DNA from: Aquiflexum lacus
GTDB lineage: Bacteria > Bacteroidota > Bacteroidia > Cytophagales > Cyclobacteriaceae
Reading direction: 5' to 3'
Length of the DNA stretch: 64,000 nucleotides
NCBI RefSeq assembly: GCF_015476655.1
Contig: NZ_JABFHF010000017.1
Location: 1 to 64,000 of the forward strand
Below, one piece after another: positions 62,707 through 64,000 of the stretch (positions are counted from its first letter, which is position 1; the number at the start of each line of letters is the position of its first letter). The notes beneath the pieces were generated by a model. It was not told the DNA's origin. It did no database searches and was given only the letters and a program-made list of their open reading frames with translations. The translations under genes were made by a program, and so were the position numbers.

Positions 62707-64000
62707 TTTTCTATTGGGGGAAAAGCGGTTGACATTTGATTGGCTTTGGTGACGGAATAAAAATACTTCTGCATATCCCAAGCTGAGGTCGGACATCTTT
62801 CGGCACAAAGTCCACAGTGAAGGCAGACATCTTCATCTTTGACCATGACTCGACCTGTTTTTAGTTCTGAGGACACCAAAAGGTCCTGCTCCAGATTTTC
62901 AGCAGGAACCAAAAGTTTTTGTCTCAATTCAGGTTCTTCGGCATTGGTGGTGAAGGTGATGCAAGAGGTAGGGCAAACATCCATGCAGGCATCACATTCA
63001 ATACAGCGATCCTCTTTGAATACCGTTTGCACGTCACAGTTGAGACACCTTTGTGTTTCCCGATAGGCTGTGGCAATTTCAAAACCCAATTCAACCTCTT
63101 TTTTTCTGTCTTTTAAGGTCAAAGATTTTTTTGCCTGTGGAACAAGGTATCTTTGGTCAATGGCCACACTACTATCATAACTCCATTCGTGGATGCCCAT
63201 TTTTTGGCTGACCAGATTGGTATAGGGAGAAGGCCTATCATAGAGACTTTCGCCTTCACAAAAAAGATGGATGGAAACTGCTGCATGATGGCCATGGGCT
63301 ACTGCAGTGATTACATTTTTAGGACCAAAGGCTGAATCACCTCCGAAGAAAACTTTTGAGTTGGTTGATTGGAATGTCACCTCATCAACTACCGGCATGT
63401 TCCACTTGTCAAAATCCAATCCCAAATCTCTTTCGATCCAAGGAAAACTATTTTCCTGACCGATGGCGATCAATACCTCATCTGCCTCGATAAACACATC
63501 ATCCTCTCCTGTCGGAAGCAATTGTCTTTTGCCATTCTCATCATAGACAGCTTTTACTTTTTGGAATTTCATTCCAGTAAGTTTTCCATTTTCATGCTCA
63601 AAACTCAAGGGAACATGATTGTCAATGATTTCTATGTCTTCATGGATTGCATCTTCTTTCTCCCAAGGTGATGCCTTCATTTCCTCAAATGGACTCCTTA
63701 CCACCACTTTGACATCTTTTCCGCCAAGTCTTCTTGAAGTCCGGCAACAATCCATGGCAGTGTTGCCACCACCTAGTACGATTACTTTTTTGTTGATGGA
63801 CTTGGTGTGTTCAAATGCAACATTGGCCAGCCATTCTATTCCAATATGGATATGCGCATCTGCTTCCTTTCTTCCGGGTAGTTTTGGTAGATCTCTACCT
63901 CTTGGAGCACCGGTGCCTACAAATACGGCATCATAGTCTTGGCTTAAAACTTCTTTCAGGCTTTTGACATAAGTTAAAAATTGGGTATGGATACCCAAGT
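62703..64000 (-). CDS. GltD-like FAD oxidoreductase with two 4Fe-4S motifs (partial)
   Basis: The gene runs off the window end; about 430 C-terminal residues are visible. It has the NAD(P)H-binding site VIVLGGGNTAMDCCRTSRRLG and FAD-binding KVFFGGDSAFGPKNVITAVAHGHHAA, as in the small subunit of glutamate synthase and NfnB. The C-terminal part holds two ferredoxin motifs, CIECDACMDVCPTSC and CLHCGLCAERCPTSA. Its stop overlaps the ATG of the gamma-alpha subunit. Coupling suggests electron transfer between NAD(P)H and the ferredoxin used by the 2-oxoacid enzyme, but direction cannot be decided. The N-terminal part is outside the window. Confidence 0.88.
   Translation of the reverse strand, partial: LGIHTQFLTYVKSLKEVLSQDYDAVFVGTGAPRGRDLPKLPGRKEADAHIHIGIEWLANVAFEHTKSINKKVIVLGGGNTAMDCCRTSRRLGGKDVKVVVRSPFEEMKASPWEKEDAIHEDIEIIDNHVPLSFEHENGKLTGMKFQKVKAVYDENGKRQLLPTGEDDVFIEADEVLIAIGQENSFPWIERDLGLDFDKWNMPVVDEVTFQSTNSKVFFGGDSAFGPKNVITAVAHGHHAAVSIHLFCEGESLYDRPSPYTNLVSQKMGIHEWSYDSSVAIDQRYLVPQAKKSLTLKDRKKEVELGFEIATAYRETQRCLNCDVQTVFKEDRCIECDACMDVCPTSCITFTTNAEEPELRQKLLVPAENLEQDLLVSSELKTGRVMVKDEDVCLHCGLCAERCPTSAWDMQKYFYSVTKANQMSTAFPPIEK

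Overview
The window is a chromosomal stretch of a Bacteroidota bacterium. The best fit is the order Cytophagales, near Cyclobacteriaceae (inference from gene content, not from any search). Supporting signs are a GldH gliding-motility lipoprotein beside a RicT/PSP1 gene, many lipoproteins with a Cys lipobox, TAnnTTTG-type promoter elements, a GSCFA protein, a 2-oxoacid:ferredoxin oxidoreductase cluster, and AT-rich intergenic DNA full of short dispersed repeats. I see no tRNA, rRNA, CRISPR array or intact insertion sequence.

Layout. 0.3-8.7 kb: Tat-exported Gfo/Idh/MocA oxidoreductase, GH20 hexosaminidase lipoprotein, SDR oxidoreductase and a large DUF4011-type SF1 helicase. 8.7-14.2 kb (minus): apparent operon recQ-purD-ricT-gldH. 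14.3-17.2 kb (plus): sugar-phosphate operon of KpsF/KdsD-type isomerase, mannose-1-phosphate guanylyltransferase, a lipoprotein and a MazG-like pyrophosphohydrolase. 17.3-22.7 kb (minus): four-helix membrane protein, RlmI-type rRNA methyltransferase, sodium:solute symporter and a YbiT-like ABC-F ATPase. 22.7-29.2 kb is an accessory, decayed region: a SIR2-TPR protein, a broken XRE antitoxin, HipB with a truncated HipA, two unknown lipoproteins and a duplicated scrap of a fucose permease gene. 29.2-33.4 kb holds L-fucose uptake and oxidation genes (permease, fucose dehydrogenase, fuconolactonase). 33.5-37.4 kb: RhlE-type helicase, a response-regulator remnant and a TPR histidine kinase. 37.8-48.2 kb: purL, a GxxExxY cassette, a GSCFA protein, a YyaL-type thioredoxin-domain protein and priA. 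48.3-58.9 kb: SMUG2-like glycosylase, secreted proteins of unknown function, BstA-like protein, cyclase-TPR protein, S8 peptidase, sugar-lactone-oxidase-like flavoprotein and a small lipoprotein. 58.9-59.6 kb: an intact HigBA pair. 59.8-64.0 kb (minus): 2-oxoacid:ferredoxin oxidoreductase with a GltD-like ferredoxin-domain partner that runs off the window.

Most notable are: (1) a single-gene SIR2-TPR protein that looks like an NAD-dependent defence effector, set among toxin-antitoxin wreckage; (2) a roughly 710-bp cassette in which a GxxExxY PD-(D/E)XK protein is bracketed by inverted copies of a 27-nt repeat (25 of 27 identical) that also recurs elsewhere in the window; (3) an orphan HipB antitoxin with two clear operators but only a HipA C-terminal stub; (4) an ABC-F protein in which both halves of one composite ATP site are degenerate; and (5) an apparently non-exported S8 peptidase with a 24-nt tandem repeat, convergent and overlapping with a class III cyclase-TPR gene. 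Several pseudogene fragments (XRE antitoxin, response regulator, fucose permease, HipA) were found only by reading intergenic DNA in shifted frames.
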